From Stercorarius parasiticus (taxonomy: Eukaryota; Chordata; Aves; Charadriiformes; Stercorariidae): a DNA stretch of 64,000 nt. The DNA is taken from positions 235,222 to 299,221 of the forward strand of contig VWZL01005146.1 of the NCBI GenBank assembly GCA_013396915.1, read 5' to 3'. The position numbers and the translations under genes are program-made. The notes beneath the pieces were generated by a model that saw only the letters and a program-made list of their open reading frames with translations, was not told the origin of the DNA and ran no database searches. Shown one piece after another: positions 13,601 to 28,600 of the stretch (position 1 is its first letter; each line of letters begins with the position of its first letter).

Positions 13601-16600
13601 TGTGGAAACTTATTGTTGGTAATGTCCATACTGAGGAAAATGTGGCAGCACTTGGTGGTAGATCTGCAATCTGAATTGTTTAAAAGAGTATCTTTGTTTG
13701 CAAAATAATAAACATTAATATTAAATATTTCTACAGCTGTTCAGATGCAGCATGTTGCAGAATGGCAGCATTGATGATGGGCCAGTCCGTCCCCTGTCAG
13801 GCAGCAGCAGCCACAGCAGCAGGAAAGGTGTGAGCAATGCTTTCCACCCACACCTTGTATATAGGTGTTAACTTCAAAGCTTCTTTTTAATTGCTAATGT
13901 AATGAAACAAAAGGAGCTTAACTAAAGAACTAGTCATTTTTAATTGTATTTATGCTCAGCTCCCCTTATTGAGGGTGGCTGTTGACTTACACCAGTATAG
14001 ATATTTCTGCTTGCTGTCTGATGTGAAATGTTTTCTGTGACACACGGTGTGCGAATATTCCTTTTATTTCTCAATACTTGCTCCGCTGTAGTAACTGAAA
14101 TGGAGATTGTGAGTAATGTGTGATGAGTAGTTGCAGATACCATCTTACAGGTTGGCTGTGTGGGAGTCATGCAGTTTGTGCTTTATTCTTGAAACTAAGC
14201 AGATAGTTTTGCAGCGTCTATACTATGACGAGTCTGTACAGAGAAGTTTTAGTTCTTTTGTATGTAAAAAAAAAAAAAAAGACCCAGAAAAAAAACAAAA
14301 ACAAAAAAACCCAACCAAACCCACTGTTGGTTTGGTTCGGTTCCGCCTGGAGTAAGGATTAGGTGTTGTAGAGATGCTCCTCTAGTACCAAAGCTGCCAG
14401 CATTTGCGGAAGTTGGGGAAGCATCTTAGTGGAGGTAAACAAAAGTGGGATTTTGACTGCAGCTGTTGGAAGTGTGTGTTGGATCTAGCTTGTGATTAGG
14501 GAGATTTAATCTCACACTCCCAAGAAACAATGGACTTCTAAAAATACCAAAAGAAAATCTTACGTCTGTTCTTGCCTACGAGATACAGGAGGGGTTTAAT
14601 GACTGTAAGATGGTATCCCCTGCTGCAGCAGCAAGTGAAACGTTTCCAACGCAGAGCTGGGATAAGGAGTGCCTTCTGCAGGAGATGCTTCCTGTTGGGA
14701 TGGAGCATGACGGGTGTGCAAGCACAACCGGTCGCCCTGGCCCACTGTGGCAGCGCCTCAGCCGTGGTGGGTGGGCACAGGAGAATGCTTAACACTGGAA
14801 TTAATACTCCCACCAGAAGGCTTGTCTCTTAATAGAGCTTATTTTTTTACAAGGGATGGAGTGTATTGTCATCCTTAGCTTTTGTATAAGAAAATGTAAA
14901 GAAGGACAGGGACTTTTCAAGGTCGCTTTAGCTTGTCAGAGAGAAAGGTGGTGTTTTACTGAATAGGCTCTGGTATTAAGAGGTAATAAAGCAGCAGCCA
15001 CATAGGGCTGCGAGTAAGGGACAGGCATTCTTGTACCTGAAATACCAGAAAACTAAGATAGGACAGTGAGTTGCTAAGTCTCTTTCTGAACAGATTCCAC
15101 CTTTATCTGAAATCACTATGTCCGTCCTGTGACTTGGAGAGATAAGAGCTGTCGAGTACCCCACTGTGTACACCTGGTCCCTTTCCCCGTGTAAGCTGCT
15201 GAGCACAAAAACCCCCTAGATCCTGCTCTTGCCTGCAGAGCCAAAAGGGAAGGCTTCCCCCATGGGGGAGTGGAGTGTTTTGGAAGAGGGAGCTCGGAGA
15301 GCCTGGGGGGATGCCAGCATCACAAAACCAAATTGCAGGAGGTTGATGGCCTGTGGGGAGCCACCAGCCTTCCTGGGAAGGGGGCACAGGATTCTTCCAT
15401 GGGAAGAGCATGGCATCCTGCCCTGCTGCCCTGGCACCCGCGAGAGGTTCGCTGTGAATTTGGGGGAGTGCCGATGAAGAGGGCTGTCTGCGTTTTAAGG
15501 CTGAATTTTGAGCTTGAAATGACGCTGCAAAGGACAGGCTTGGGCAGCTTTCCCTTAAGCATGAAGAAAGATGAAGATCAGTAAGAGAAGCATACGCTAT
15601 GCTCTGTGTTTGATAGCAATATCAAGAAATGAATCTCTTTAATGTGGCAGTATATGCTAATGCCGATATTTTTATATGCATGTCCATCATTCCGATAGGA
15701 GACTCTTCTTGTAGCATAAACATAATACTAAATCTACAAGATAACATCGTATTGCCTGTAAAACACAAGCAACTGTTGACAGCTGCACAACCTGTAGAGC
15801 CCAGATTCATAGGCAGACATTATTGACAAAACCGTATTTCTTTGGGATAGGAGATTAATAGAATAGGCCAGGACTCTATTTTTCCTGACTTGAAGGAGTT
15901 TTGCATAGTGGGATTTATGATAGAGTGGCTTAGAATAGCACAGGAGGAGATCAAAGAAACTTAGTTTGTACAGTGGTATTTTTGATGTTACAAATTAGAT
16001 AGTTAGTTATGAGTCCTGGGGGAAGGAAAAAAGAACGGCACAATGAAGCAGTCGGTACAACAGATTTCAGAAATGTTCCAACACTTCTATTTACGGAGAT
16101 AATGTCTGACTTGATTGCTAGATAACAGAAGCTGGAGATTATTCATTTCTGTTTCAGGATTTGAGATGAGTAAAATTTTGCAAATAAACACCACGTGGTA
16201 CAAAATAAATTGTATCCATAAAAGAAGAGGGTATGTTGCTTTGCCTGATGTTATCATGCTGTCTCGCTTAATGATTTCAATGCTTATTTGTTTTGCTGCT
16301 GAAATTATACCCTAGAATTTATGAGAATATAGCAAGTTTAAAGAGTAGAAACAGCTTTTCTCTGGGGCAAAAATGTACTTGTTAAAAGCACACCACAAAC
16401 AAACACTCAGATAAGTTTGTTGCCCTAATAAGCAATAAATATTTAAGATATTGGAAGGTTTCCTTAAGTTTCAGATTAAAAGTATGTTGGTACTACTGAA
16501 TTCAAATGTCTTGCAGCAGAGGATATGCACTGCAGTGATGGGGAATGTCAAACTTTCCCTGTGTTTTTGCAATCTAAAGATTGAATGTTTTGCAAACTGG

Positions 16601-19600
16601 ATTTTATTTGGATGTTACTGGAAAAATATATATTAGAAACATATTTTGGAAATACAGCATGGAAAATCAGTGGCAACCTGTATGAATTGGGGCTTAAATC
16701 CTGGAAAAACCCCCAGATACCCTAACTATACAGAGACTTCTCTGAGCAGGAACTGGCATCGTTGCTTTGACAAGAGCTGTTAAAAAATAAGTGGCCCCAG
16801 GGGGAGGGAGGGGTACAGAGAGAGGTAGAGAAGGATTACTGTGCCTTTTTTGCCTCTTTTTAAGTTTTTTTTTCATTTTTTATCTCTTTCTTTTTTTTCT
16901 TTTTTGTCTCTTTTTCAGCCTTTTTCTTTTTGTCTTTTGTGTCCTTTTTCTTTTTTTTTTTTTGTNNNNNNNNNNNNNNNNNNNNNNNNNNNNNNNNNNN
17001 NNNNNNNNNNNNNNNNNNNNNNNNNNCTTTTTTCCATTTACAAGCCTTCACACCAACTTCCCTGCCTGCCAGATAACTGGTGGGTACCTGTCTGTGTAAA
17101 TGATTTTGCAAAATACTCCAGGAAAACCACAGCAGTTCAAGTGATTTTGGTAAACTCTCTACAACGTCTGCTGGACTTTGTCATGTGTTGGATGCTGGTG
17201 CTTTTGTTCGAGCCTGAATATGGTTATCATCATCATTCGTTTTGTTGAGCAGGTCAGTGATAGTTAATGCTGCTGTCTTTGTAGATGTATACAGTAATGA
17301 AATATGGTTAAAGAAAAGCGGTGTGAGTGGGAAGTCAAAGACTGAACCTAAAAGCCAGAATTGGGGTAGTCTTTCAAGTGTATATTTAATCTTCTGGATC
17401 ATATAGGTATTAAGATGCAGCCTTTAATTACTTGATCATAGCCTCCCCCAAGTCAGTACTCAGAAAAGGTGATTCTGCTTAAAAAGCAATTGCTCAGTAC
17501 TTTGAGTTTCCTTTGTTTTCTTTGCGTGGCTTCCTATGTTATTTTTATGGCAAGGCTTTTAGTCTTGTTTTTCAAGGAAATGTGTGAATTTCAACATTGA
17601 CTTTGCTACAACACTTATGGTAGTGCCTCAGTAGCCCACAAGTGTTAATTAACCTTTATGTGGTGTGGGATGGTGCTTGCATTTAACAGGTGAAGAGTGA
17701 AGTTAAAAAAGAGATTAAGGTCAAAAGCATCTGCTAATTACCAATTTTCTAATTAAGTAATTGCCCAATTTGAAACTCGGAAGGCTTGATTGTCAAAGTG
17801 CATAGGTAGGACAGCCCTTTACATGTCAAAAGCCTGGTTGCTGCAGGTGTCAGGTACCTGTGAGAGGTCATCACTTTTCCATGCTGATACCTGGTGTTTC
17901 AGATTAGGCAGAACATGCAGGTTCTTCCTCCGTGCCGCCTTGGGAGTGTGGGAGCAATGTTTTCCTACTCTCTATGTCCTGCTCTGGCCACCTTGGAGCC
18001 CCGGGCAGCGTCTGGCTTTGCCTCCGTCCTGCAAAGCTGGAGCCTGTTCAATGTCTCCACGGGGCGGCTGGGATGCCATCCGCTTGTGGTGCGGGAGGCG
18101 AGCGGTGGCAGAGCCCTCAGTGAAGAGGAAGACCTCAGAGATCTAGTCCAATGTGAAAAGTTGTTTTCTAAGAAAAATTTTAACTAGATCAGTTTGGGCA
18201 TGGGGGAGGATGGGGGAAAGGAACTCCAGGCGCTGAAATTTTTAGCCTACGTAGTTTCATGCTTGGCATAGTTATTAATTTGTAACTTTTAAATTAGCAT
18301 TTTTATCATGGAAATGTTCTAACACTTCTAGCACAATGTGAAATATTTTTGACAATGTAATACTAATATATGTGTGCTGAAGTGTTATTTTCAATGCATG
18401 TGTAACTTAGAGTGGAGCAGTTCGTTGCAGCTGTGTCTTTGGTTGCTATGTGAACTTCCAGGCGTACGTGTTAGAAAAGATGCTCTCTGCTCCTCCCTTT
18501 CTTATAGTGTGACATGAAAATAGGGTGCCATCAGATATTAAAAAGAGCTTGGGGTGACTGGGACTGCTGCTAAGTGAGTTCTGCAGGGGATCCTGAGCCA
18601 GGTGCCAGTAGCCACCATGAGTTCTATCTAGAGAGTGTAGAGGTCGCTCATCTGTTTAGCAGAAACACCATTTTGGAAGATACAGGCATGTCCTGCTGGT
18701 GGAAGGCCGAGTATTGAAGAGTCTTGAGCTTCAGAACAGTATCAGGAGCATCAAGTGCTAAGCAATGCTAGGGGAAGAAAAATACTTAAAAACCACAAGG
18801 CCTTTTAAGTAGTGGGTGGTGAAAATCCTGTGAATGGTCTTCCTGTTGAGATTCATCATAATGGAGGTGGAGCTGATATGAAGTATGCAGTTGGGGGAGG
18901 ATATGTGAGAGCGCCAGCATAGTTACTTGTCTCTTCAAGTAATTATGTGGAAACGAATGTCAAATATAAGAAGTGTGTGTAAGTGTTGGCTTTGTTTTGT
19001 TTTCTCAGTCTACGTATCAAAACTAGTATCGGCAAGTATAAAGTCTGATCTGTTTCTTCTTAAAACTTGTGTGCCCAATAAATAATAGTTACTGGAAACT
19101 TAGGCAAGCAGAACACTCATGTTGGTCAAATACAGCATGGGTGGAGCCGTGCCCTGGGAATCTCGTGCTGATATATTTCTAGATTATCTGTATTAAAAAT
19201 AATGTGAGTGTTTATAGCAGCAGATGCAAAGGATTATTACACAAATATTTTTGTCATAACAGCTGTAATTTGTGGTTATTATGAAGTTATTTTTTCAGGA
19301 TGTTTTTATATCACCTTTTAATCTTTCTCCTTCCCTTGCTTTTTCACATCAGCAAAAAAAAATAAATCTGAAAGGCTATGTGCACAAATCTGTTTAGCAT
19401 ACACAAATAGAACTACTAATTATTAGGCATGAAGCTGTAGATCATTTTAGGTGTCAAACCAACCCTTTAAAATGAGATTGCCTGAAAACACAGGGGATGT
19501 TCTCTATAATATAATGGTGCAGTAGTAGGCTCACAGACAGGAACTCGCTTCAAGTGAACCATAAAGCAGTCCACAAACAGCAAAGATCAGTAGTGGCTAT

Positions 19601-22600
19601 TGCACTGCAGAATATTCACATGCCAGGGTAAAATCTTACGAATCATCTACAGACAAAACACTGCAGTTGTATATATGTTGTGCTTAATTTAAAAGTCCTA
19701 AGGAAGCTTTGTCTGGTGTAGTTATATATCTTTGTTCTTCTTTTAAAATGTAATGCAATGCTTTGACGATTTAAATTTAGAGTTTATGGACCATTTTTGT
19801 TGTTTTGTTTGGGATTTTTTTGAGTTTTGGGGTGTATGATTATCCATACAGATCTGTTTATATCTGTACAGATCTATTCCAGATGGGCCAGTTTACATTT
19901 ATTCAAGTCATGCATAAATAAATTCTTAACAGCATAATTTATATTCCTGTCCAGGTTTTGACTGAGGTTTTTAGGCCCAGTCTAGATTTTCAGACTTGAG
20001 TGAGGGCTGGGTTTTTTGTTGTTGGTTTGTCGGGGCTTTTATGGTTAACATCTGTAGCTATCGGTTAACATGGTGGATTGCACTGCTGTATTTTATAAGC
20101 AGTCTTTTAACATAGTTTATGATTAAAAATGCAGATTAGTCATTGGGATGGTCACTTTTGATGTTTAAGGCACTACTGCTAGACATTGCACTCTCATTTT
20201 AAGGTCTGATTCTGCAGTAGGATCTGTGCAAATGAATGTAGACTTGTGTTTCAAATGGCTTGTGAAAGGCTAGTGGACAGTAATACATCTTTTTTTATTT
20301 ACTAGCATGTAGGGGACTAAAATAAGATTGGAGTATGAAACATTAAACAATGTAATGCTCTGCACAAGGAGGACAGTTTCCTCAATGCGTTGGTCCTCGT
20401 ACAGTATCAATCCTGAGAAAATGAGTGGTGTATGACCACATGCATTTTTCCTGAAAACCTGAAGAAATGCTTGTGGGAGAGAAAAATACAAGGCTTAGCT
20501 GGTTTCGGAAGTACTAAGAATGACGCATATTTGAGATCTGTGAGTTGAGGACCACTGTCTGTAGTCAATGACTTGTCTGTACAAAGGATCTGCATTAATG
20601 TTCCACAACAAAGTACAGAAAGAGCTTTCACCTTTGTCTCCAATAATTAATGTGAGATCAAGCATTGCATTGTTTTTAATGTGGAGTGAAAAAGTTGGAA
20701 CATTAGGGCAAGAGAGTGAAAAAGTAGGACAGGAAGTAAAAAATTATGTGGAGTAAATCCAGAGTGTTAAAGGACGGTGTCTTGCATTTATAGTAAGGGA
20801 AAACTTGGGCACAACTTCCCACTCCACTTCCATGCCACCAGATCTAGCTTCTAGGGAAACATCGGAAGTTAATGCAGTATCGTTTGGGGGGAGGAGGGAG
20901 CTTTTTTTAATCTTCCATGTTTAATCTTTTGTGTTGTGTGTTTTAATTCCCGTTCTCATGTTCCTTCCATGACTCACATCCTTTACAAAACTGAGATAAT
21001 TTGTGTGTGTGCTGACATTTGGAGGAGGTGAAGGAGATACTGTGGGCAAACATCTAGAGTCTAATTCTACCTTTTTTTAAAAACAGAATTATGTGTTAGA
21101 GATACGGAGTGAAATTCCTGATCTTTTATAAGCTAATCTTAAGACAAGTGAGCTGCAGAAAACAGCAGAGAATTTTCTTTCACTTAACAGGGTAGAAAAA
21201 ACAAATATGTCAGTTGTCTCTCTGGAAATAAAAGCCACATCTAGAGTCAAATTATTCACTGCCCTACAGAGTAAAAATTGCAAGTTGTGCAAGTAATACC
21301 TTCCTGCACACATGGACGGATCATAGTCCTAGTGAGAAATGGTTCTTTTGGGCCAATTATCTCTCGAAATAGTCAGCCAGATCCTTACACCAGTCCAAGT
21401 AATTTCTGTTGCATTTCTGTAATAAAGACTCTTAACACTCTGGGGAAAACATAGAAAACTGTGTGGGTGCCTTGGCAGGCGGGGGTTTAAAAATATCTGT
21501 GGTTTGTGTGGTTTTATTGGATAAAATGTAGGATTTTCCACCCTGTGGTTTAGATTTCCATGTGCTGGAGTTTGTAGAATTTATTTTTCTGAAATGTTGA
21601 TTATGTCTAAAATGAAGTCCTTACTTATGTTTAGTCAGGGCTGGCAGGAATCACTCAGAGAAGTGATAATGGATGCTCTGGAATTGTTGAGGGGCCCCGG
21701 AGTAGACAGTTCAGTAGTAAGATATATTGTTTTCAAATGCAGCCAGTTCAAATCTCTCCTAGGCAGTGAGTGATGAAGGGTGATGCTTTTCAAAAGCTGT
21801 TATCCTCACGTGCCTGGTTGGTGACATGTGAGGAGAAAAGTGATATGTAGGTTGGGAGGTTTGTTAAGTACCACAGCTATATACTGGATACCCCTTTCAA
21901 AGTTCCCGGCTAAAGTCTAAGGGGCAGTTTGAGCTGCTGCTTTGTTCAGTCTGCTGGGAGTGGTTTGACGCAGGTGACTGTGAGGAGTCACATGTAGCGT
22001 AGTGTGTCTGTTTAATGCTGTTTCTTGGCAATGAAAAATGAACCCTAATTTTTAGGCTCATCCAGATGTCTCAAGAGTGAATTGAATACAGGTGTCCCAT
22101 ATACATCCCTACTTACTCCAAAAGCAGGAGAAGAATTGATGTTTTTATGGCTAAAAATAAAAATCAAACTAGTGAACTATGATAAAATAACAAGACATCT
22201 TACTTTGAAAGTTACAGTACTGTATGTTTAGACCTAGCATGTTTTTGCTGTCATTTGAGTACCAATACTCGTATCTTAGATGACTTTTTAAGATGGAAGG
22301 ACCTTAGTTCCACATCTGTGTGGATGTCTCCTCACTACAACCAGCAGCCATTGCAGATGGTGCTTTTTTTGCAATGGATGTTGTTCCCAGTAGCTACCTT
22401 GAAGGTGTAGATCATGGACAGCTTGGGAAATGTGACCGACACATCAGAAAGGATGCTACGTTGTTACAGCAAAAATAACCAAGTGGCTAAAAAGGTCTTC
22501 TGAAAATGGATTAAGTGAATGAATCAATAGTCAATTACACTTATAAATGCCTTGCTATATTCCCTAATCAGGTTTCCCTCTTTAAATAAATAAATCTCCT

Positions 22601-25600
22601 TCTGGTTTAGTAACTTAAGAGTGGCTCATGGAAGGCCTGGATAGATGTCTGAGAACAGCATGAGGGGAAAGGCCAGATGTTTAGGAGTGGGAAAAGAGGA
22701 AGGGAGGACTTTTGCTTCTTAAGTGACTGACTTTGCACTTGCACAAGAGCTCTTACCGCTCTGAAGGGGGAAGGGCATGCCCTTGAAGGAAGCTTTTTCT
22801 TTAAACTTCTTTTGAAGTAGTTCTTTAGATTATAAGAATGTATTTTTAACGGAAGAAGAAATCTGGAAGAGATTTTGTAAACTTCTGTGGTAAAAAAGGA
22901 AAACCCAATCTGGTTTTGCCTTGTGCAGATTTGTCAGAATGATCTCAAGGATTGCAGTTGTGTTTACTTTCAAGGCATCTTCTTTTAAGCTGATCCCTAC
23001 TTGACTTACTTTTCAAGACATTGCCAAGAAGGGCATGTTGGAGTTCAGTTGAATATTTGCTGTCATGGATGAGGTATTTGGGTTGGGAATTGCTCATTTT
23101 AATTCTCTAATAGTTGCCGGTGTAATGGATGATTGTCATCACTTGAAACAGATGCTGCTTCTGTAGAGTGATAAAGAACAATAAAAAGCTTTCCCAGTGT
23201 GCTACTGTGTTCTTTGATCAACGAAAATGTTCTTCATTTTCAAGTAATCTTCTTGCTGTCCAACTTCTTTCAGTCGCTGTGTCTCACGTGCCCTCTCTGC
23301 AGTGCAAAGCGGCCACTGGTGGTTTGAAACCTCTTCTCTCCCGTTGTACACATGTAGACCATTGCTTTGCCTACTTTTGAATCAGATAAGTGGCTTAACC
23401 GTCTTGGTTTCCTACTCATGCCCCACTTATACAGCTACAACCTCTGACAAGCTGCTGTTATGAAGTTGTGTTTGAGGGTCCTTCTGCCCCTGCATGCCAT
23501 GTCTAGGGGTGAGGCCTCCATAGTGCGGGTCACAGAGGTGAACATTGGCCAACTCCTCTGCTATCTCATTTGATGTGTTGAGGAGGTAAAAGCATTGCAG
23601 TTCACCCTTATGAAGCAGAAAGATTTGCTCTCCTGTTCACCTTTGAAGTTAGTGACGTAACTGTGGCTTTGGGAGCTGCAGGAGCCATCTAATATGCCCA
23701 TTTTTGGGAGTGCTGGGGTTCAGTGTAGTCAGCGTTAGTAGTTGGTGGGAAAAAGGATGCCCATGTCAGGCAGCCAGCGTTCTGGTAGAGTGCTTGCTTC
23801 TGTGCTCATCAGAGAGACCAACCAACAGTGGAGCCTTTCCTGGTTTGGTAATTACTATTATTTGGACTCCACACTGGGAAAACAGTAATATCTGGCTTAT
23901 AAAATGGTTATTTGACATAGCTACTTGCTACTTACTATTTTTACAAATGTTTTATAGTAATCTGTATATTTATACAGCCTGGGAATGTATCCATAATTTA
24001 TCCATTATAAGACCTTTTAATAATTCATTAATAGAAGCCTTTGGCAGGCAAAAAAGGAAAAAATCAAGCTTTCTCTCTCTTTTTTTTAAAAAAAAAAAAA
24101 AAGGAAGTGTTAAATTTCCCTCCTCTGTGTTTCGACTACTACTCCAGTGTAAGATGAGATATAAAGATCATAGTATTTTGAAAATAATTGTCACTATTTT
24201 CTGCAATGTTTGTTTGTCCACTGCATGTATTTAAAGGCTAATATTGTAAGGATAGGAAAAGCATTAATTATATGGTACGTCTTTCAGTCCATTTACTTGC
24301 CTAATAAAACCTTTTCTTCATTAATTAATTTATGTAAATGTACCTTAGTTCCTTTTTATGTGCTGTATAGGTACGTGTGCTTTTAGGAACTTCTGCTAGC
24401 TCCTTAAAACAGATGGGAGTTTTAAGTTTTGAAAATGGGGGTTTGAATAAAAGAATCTTACACAGTCCTTCCCAGCCTGGGGTAGCGGTCACCTGGTCTG
24501 GATTTGTAAAGTACTATCAAGAGAGCATCAGATATGCCGGGCTGTAGAGTCGTTAAAATAACTTTTCTGCATATAGGAGGTTCAGTTGTGGCTGGTGATA
24601 TTAAAGGCATTTTGTTCAGAGTTGTTCTGATCTGTTGTCTCTGGATCTCAGTCTGATTGCCTGCCTTATTAATTCCCCTACAGTTCTTTTTATTTGTTAG
24701 CCTGAATGAATATAGTATTAACCATGAAGTGATACACTTCTGCTTTTGGTTTAACTAAATAGTGAATTAAATCAATATGCAAAACTGTCGTCTTGTAGGA
24801 GTTGTTTTTTCAAAGTAATCTTAACTGTTCCTTTCAGTTTAATAATATTTGTGAATACATTTCACTACTAATATTAGTTTGCTGTGCTAATTCCTTGTAG
24901 GAATTTTGTTAGTGTTGTGAAAGTATTACTGTGATTCTTTATTTTGGTTTGTTCAATTCTTGGTTCCTCAGTAGTGAGTACCGTGTTTTAACTGAATGAA
25001 AGTTGGCATTAAACTCCATAATCTCTTCCATATTTAATACATTGGAGGGGTTTGGATCGGTGTTTCTTCTGCGTACGTTTATTTTAAAAGTGCCGTTATG
25101 CAAGTATTTCAAAGATTAAGGCATTTTTAGTGGAAAAAGAGAGTTTTAGGATTGTGGCTTATATTAACTTTTTTTTTTGTCCTTAGTATGTCTTCATAAG
25201 ATTAGTGAACTAAAGTTTAGATTATATATAATTGCAATAATAATACCAGCTATTTACCCTTACATGTAAATTTGCTGTTTGTATATATTTCATGGAACAT
25301 GGACTTACACTGTCTGTTTGTATAATACAGGTAAATTTTGTAAACCTGTATTAGAAGTTCCTTCCTGAGTTTCTGGTAAGCCTAAATCAGGGTGGATAAG
25401 GAATTCAGTACCTTGTGATTGAGCAACATCTTCTTTTATGTTGTTGTGGGGTTTTTTGGGTTTGGTTTTTTTGTTTTTTTTTTTTTTTTTTTAAGTGGTT
25501 GGCCTGTGATTTATTGGAACAGCCAAATACAAAAATCTGTTATGTGTTATTTTGGCTTGGCAGAAATAATGCAAAGAACTGTCAAAGGCAAAGAGTATGC

Positions 25601-28600
25601 AGAAGCTGTAATTTCCTTTTTACCACTGAAGAATAGATTTGGCTGGATTATGCCTTCAATGCTAATCTATCTCTGTGTGGCCAAGCAGATTTTTGGAACC
25701 TTTTTGTAGCGTATTTATTTTCTGTTCACTTCAGGCCAAATGTTATAATGTCATATATTTTTTTGGCACGTACAGGGTGGTGATGTGAACAAAGTTTAAA
25801 GAGAAGGAATTGGAGTGAAGAATTCTGATATAGACCATTTGAATTGAGATTGCCATTTGATGCAATTAGGTCATGGCTAGCTATACTTGCATGTTCAACT
25901 GCTGAATTTTATTTTTGATTTTTTTACTCTACATCTTGATTTAAAACTAAGGATCACGTTTAAAATTATTCAACAGTTCCAAAGGAATATATCGTGAAAT
26001 ATGACCACAATTTTATACCTTTTTAGTTAATTCAGTCGGCTGTTTAAATAAACTTAATTTCAGTCTTCCTTCTACTGGTGTTTTTCTTTTTATGCTATTT
26101 TAACAGAAAATGCATTGCCTTTTTGATTGTAATAAGGCCACACTCCTTAAGCCTTCTGTCAAAGTTAATGATTAGTAACATTTCTGTCTTGAACCATTAA
26201 TTTGATACATTTAACATAATACCCACTCCTCCTTTGCCTGAACATGTTTGAAAGTCTTTGGTATTTCAAAGTGATGGGACAGATGTACTCATGCTTCACG
26301 TACTTCTTTCTGTTGCTTCTAGTTTAGAACAAAACACCTAAATGCCTCTTTCTACTCTATTTTCCCACTGTACAGATGACAGCATCTCAGCTGCGAGTAC
26401 GTCTGATGTCCAGGACCGTCTCTCAGCCCTGGAGCTGAGAGTACAGCAACAAGAAGATGAAATCACTGTGCTAAAAGCAGCGTTGGCTGATGTGCTAAGG
26501 CGTCTTGCTATCTCTGAAGACCATGTAGCTTCTGTGAGAAAATCAGCACCAAGTAAAGGTAAGCCCATATTTGGTAAATTCTTTCCAGAGTCAGAATGTT
26601 ATCACTTAGAATGTTTTCTGTTGATCGCTTCTTTTTTCCCTTTTCTGTCTCATTTGGAAAGGCAGGTGTATTTTGAGCTGGGAGGGTTAGTTTTTTAAGA
26701 GTGGCTTTATAATATATGGCTAATAGATATCTGAAATATGCTTATTAATTTTGCTGTTTGCTAACATTTCTATGTACTTAATGTCCCTGAAAATTTACCT
26801 TACTTCTTGTTAAAAGGTTCCTGTTTTAATTTAAATGGTGAAATGCTTTACAGCTGCGATCTCTGATCTGCCACTGGAGGTTCTGGGACTTACGAACAGC
26901 TCTTGAGTCTCAGCTTTGACTTCATCTAGAAGTTACTCAACTGAAGGAGTGTATTAGAGGCTACATTTCCCCCTGCTCCTAAATTTAAAACAAAACAAAA
27001 CAACAACAAAAAATGTAAACAAAGAGCCCAAAACACATTGCCACCAAATAAGAAAGTTTTCTGAATATAGTTAGGTTTTATTCATCTACAGAGATAACTC
27101 ATCAACACTAGGTTTCTTGTAAGAAATAGCCATGCAGACACTCAGCAATATCTCTTTTGCGTAGTGGCTAGTAACTTCTACATTGTAACTTAGAAAGATA
27201 TAGGATTGTTTAAAAGTAAAGAAACTAGATGCTGTTTGTGCTAATTTTTTACATACCTTTTTTTTTTTTCCCCCATGAACATTTCCTTTTCTATTCTGAA
27301 GAACTATCTGAATCAAGTTATTTGACTTTGCTCCAACTTAAAATTGTGTATTCAGAGAGAACTAAGGCTACATATGTTTGTGGTACATATTAAGCTTCTG
27401 ATTAAATAAAAGTTTAGGTCATACTTCAGATAATTCATGGTTGTAATTCACCATAGATGCATGTATCCCCATCAAACCATGCAGCACAGAGTTTTCTGGG
27501 CTCAATCCCTGTATTTCAGCCTTGAATTATGCCCGTTACACCAACACCAGTGTAACACTGAACACATCATAGCCTATGTTTGTTTGGGTGGCTGTGTTTC
27601 ACGGGCTAAAAACGCAAAAGCTGAAAATGCTGGAAGTTTCAATTATTTTAGATGTGGCAGAGAGATCAAATTCCTTAATCAAGTGTTTTTGCAGTCTCTC
27701 TGCCAGATGGAAGGAAGTGATGATGCTTAATTGGCTTGGGATCTGAATCCTGCCATTCTCTCTTGCTTGCTAAATGGTAGACTGTTGTCATCCCAGCTTA
27801 TAAAGGCAGCTTTTATCTATGCGATATGCATCTCTAGTCTCATCAAGATTGAGACTTCCTTCTCTAACTCTCTGTAAATAGAGTTTTAGCAAGTATTTTG
27901 ACTGAATCTTCGCAGTCTGCTGTCCATTATGACAAAAAGAAAATGTCCAAGTGGAAGACTGTGGGCAAAAAAATGTGTCCAACATAGGACCTTATTATTC
28001 CCATTTAAATGCAGAGGAGCTGGGATATTGCACAACCATGGCTAAAGACCTTTGTCTTGGAGCTAATACCCAGCAAACTCCGTGCACTGGCAGGGCAAAT
28101 GTGCTGTGTTCTGCAAAATGCCTTAGGGCCATTTCCTTATGGGAACTCTGGGAGTCCTGGGGCCATATGAAGTTCTCCAGATGAATTTGTTCAGTGAAAA
28201 ATAAATTAATTATTTCTCAGAGGGGAAGATGTGTGGAATATCTAAATACCTTCAGCTTTGTGCTATTGCATCTTTACCATTTAATGACAACAGCATGTAA
28301 CTGTGAAGAAAGAGATGGGGGCTGGGGCAGACATGTACACATATGAGCTAATACATTGAACTTAAATGAATTATGACTAATTTACACTGTATTTAATTTG
28401 TGGTGGATGTGTCCCCATTGTGTTCACTTACCTAATACCACCAGGCAACACATTAACTTCATTGTTTATCATGAAATAGGCTGCATATAGATCGTATAAA
28501 GATGTCACAAAAGAGAATGTTCACATATGGTCACTGGAATTTTGTACAAGTCTAAAAGTAGACTTGAAGAATGAGCTTCAGATTAATATTGATTTAAACT

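Larger units (their letters stand above)
4635..26375 (+). other. EML4: EML4 intron 1 (21.7 kb)
   Basis: Starts GTAAAG and ends CACTGTACAG. It contains the rest of the CpG island, both long N gaps of the window, A-rich, T/G-rich and pyrimidine-rich low-complexity tracts, and an inverted repeat at 14313-14337. GC-richer patches (about 7620-7900, 11340-11610, 15170-15480, 17880-18120) hold overlapping open frames on several strands but no recognisable protein. I did not find a second first exon encoding the MDGFAGSL leader of human EML4. No CR1 copy was recognised in it. Confidence 0.85.

Noticed and set aside
23704..24234. 176-codon plus-strand open frame in intron 1
   Set aside because: It crosses a poly-T/poly-A tract encoding a Lys run, has hydrophobic AT-driven composition and no recognisable family. 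Chance is the simplest reading.
4635..26375. Search for a second first exon encoding the human-type MDGFAGSL leader
   Set aside because: No ATG-GAC-GG context followed by a donor in the right phase was found by eye. It may be absent, or hidden in the N gap.
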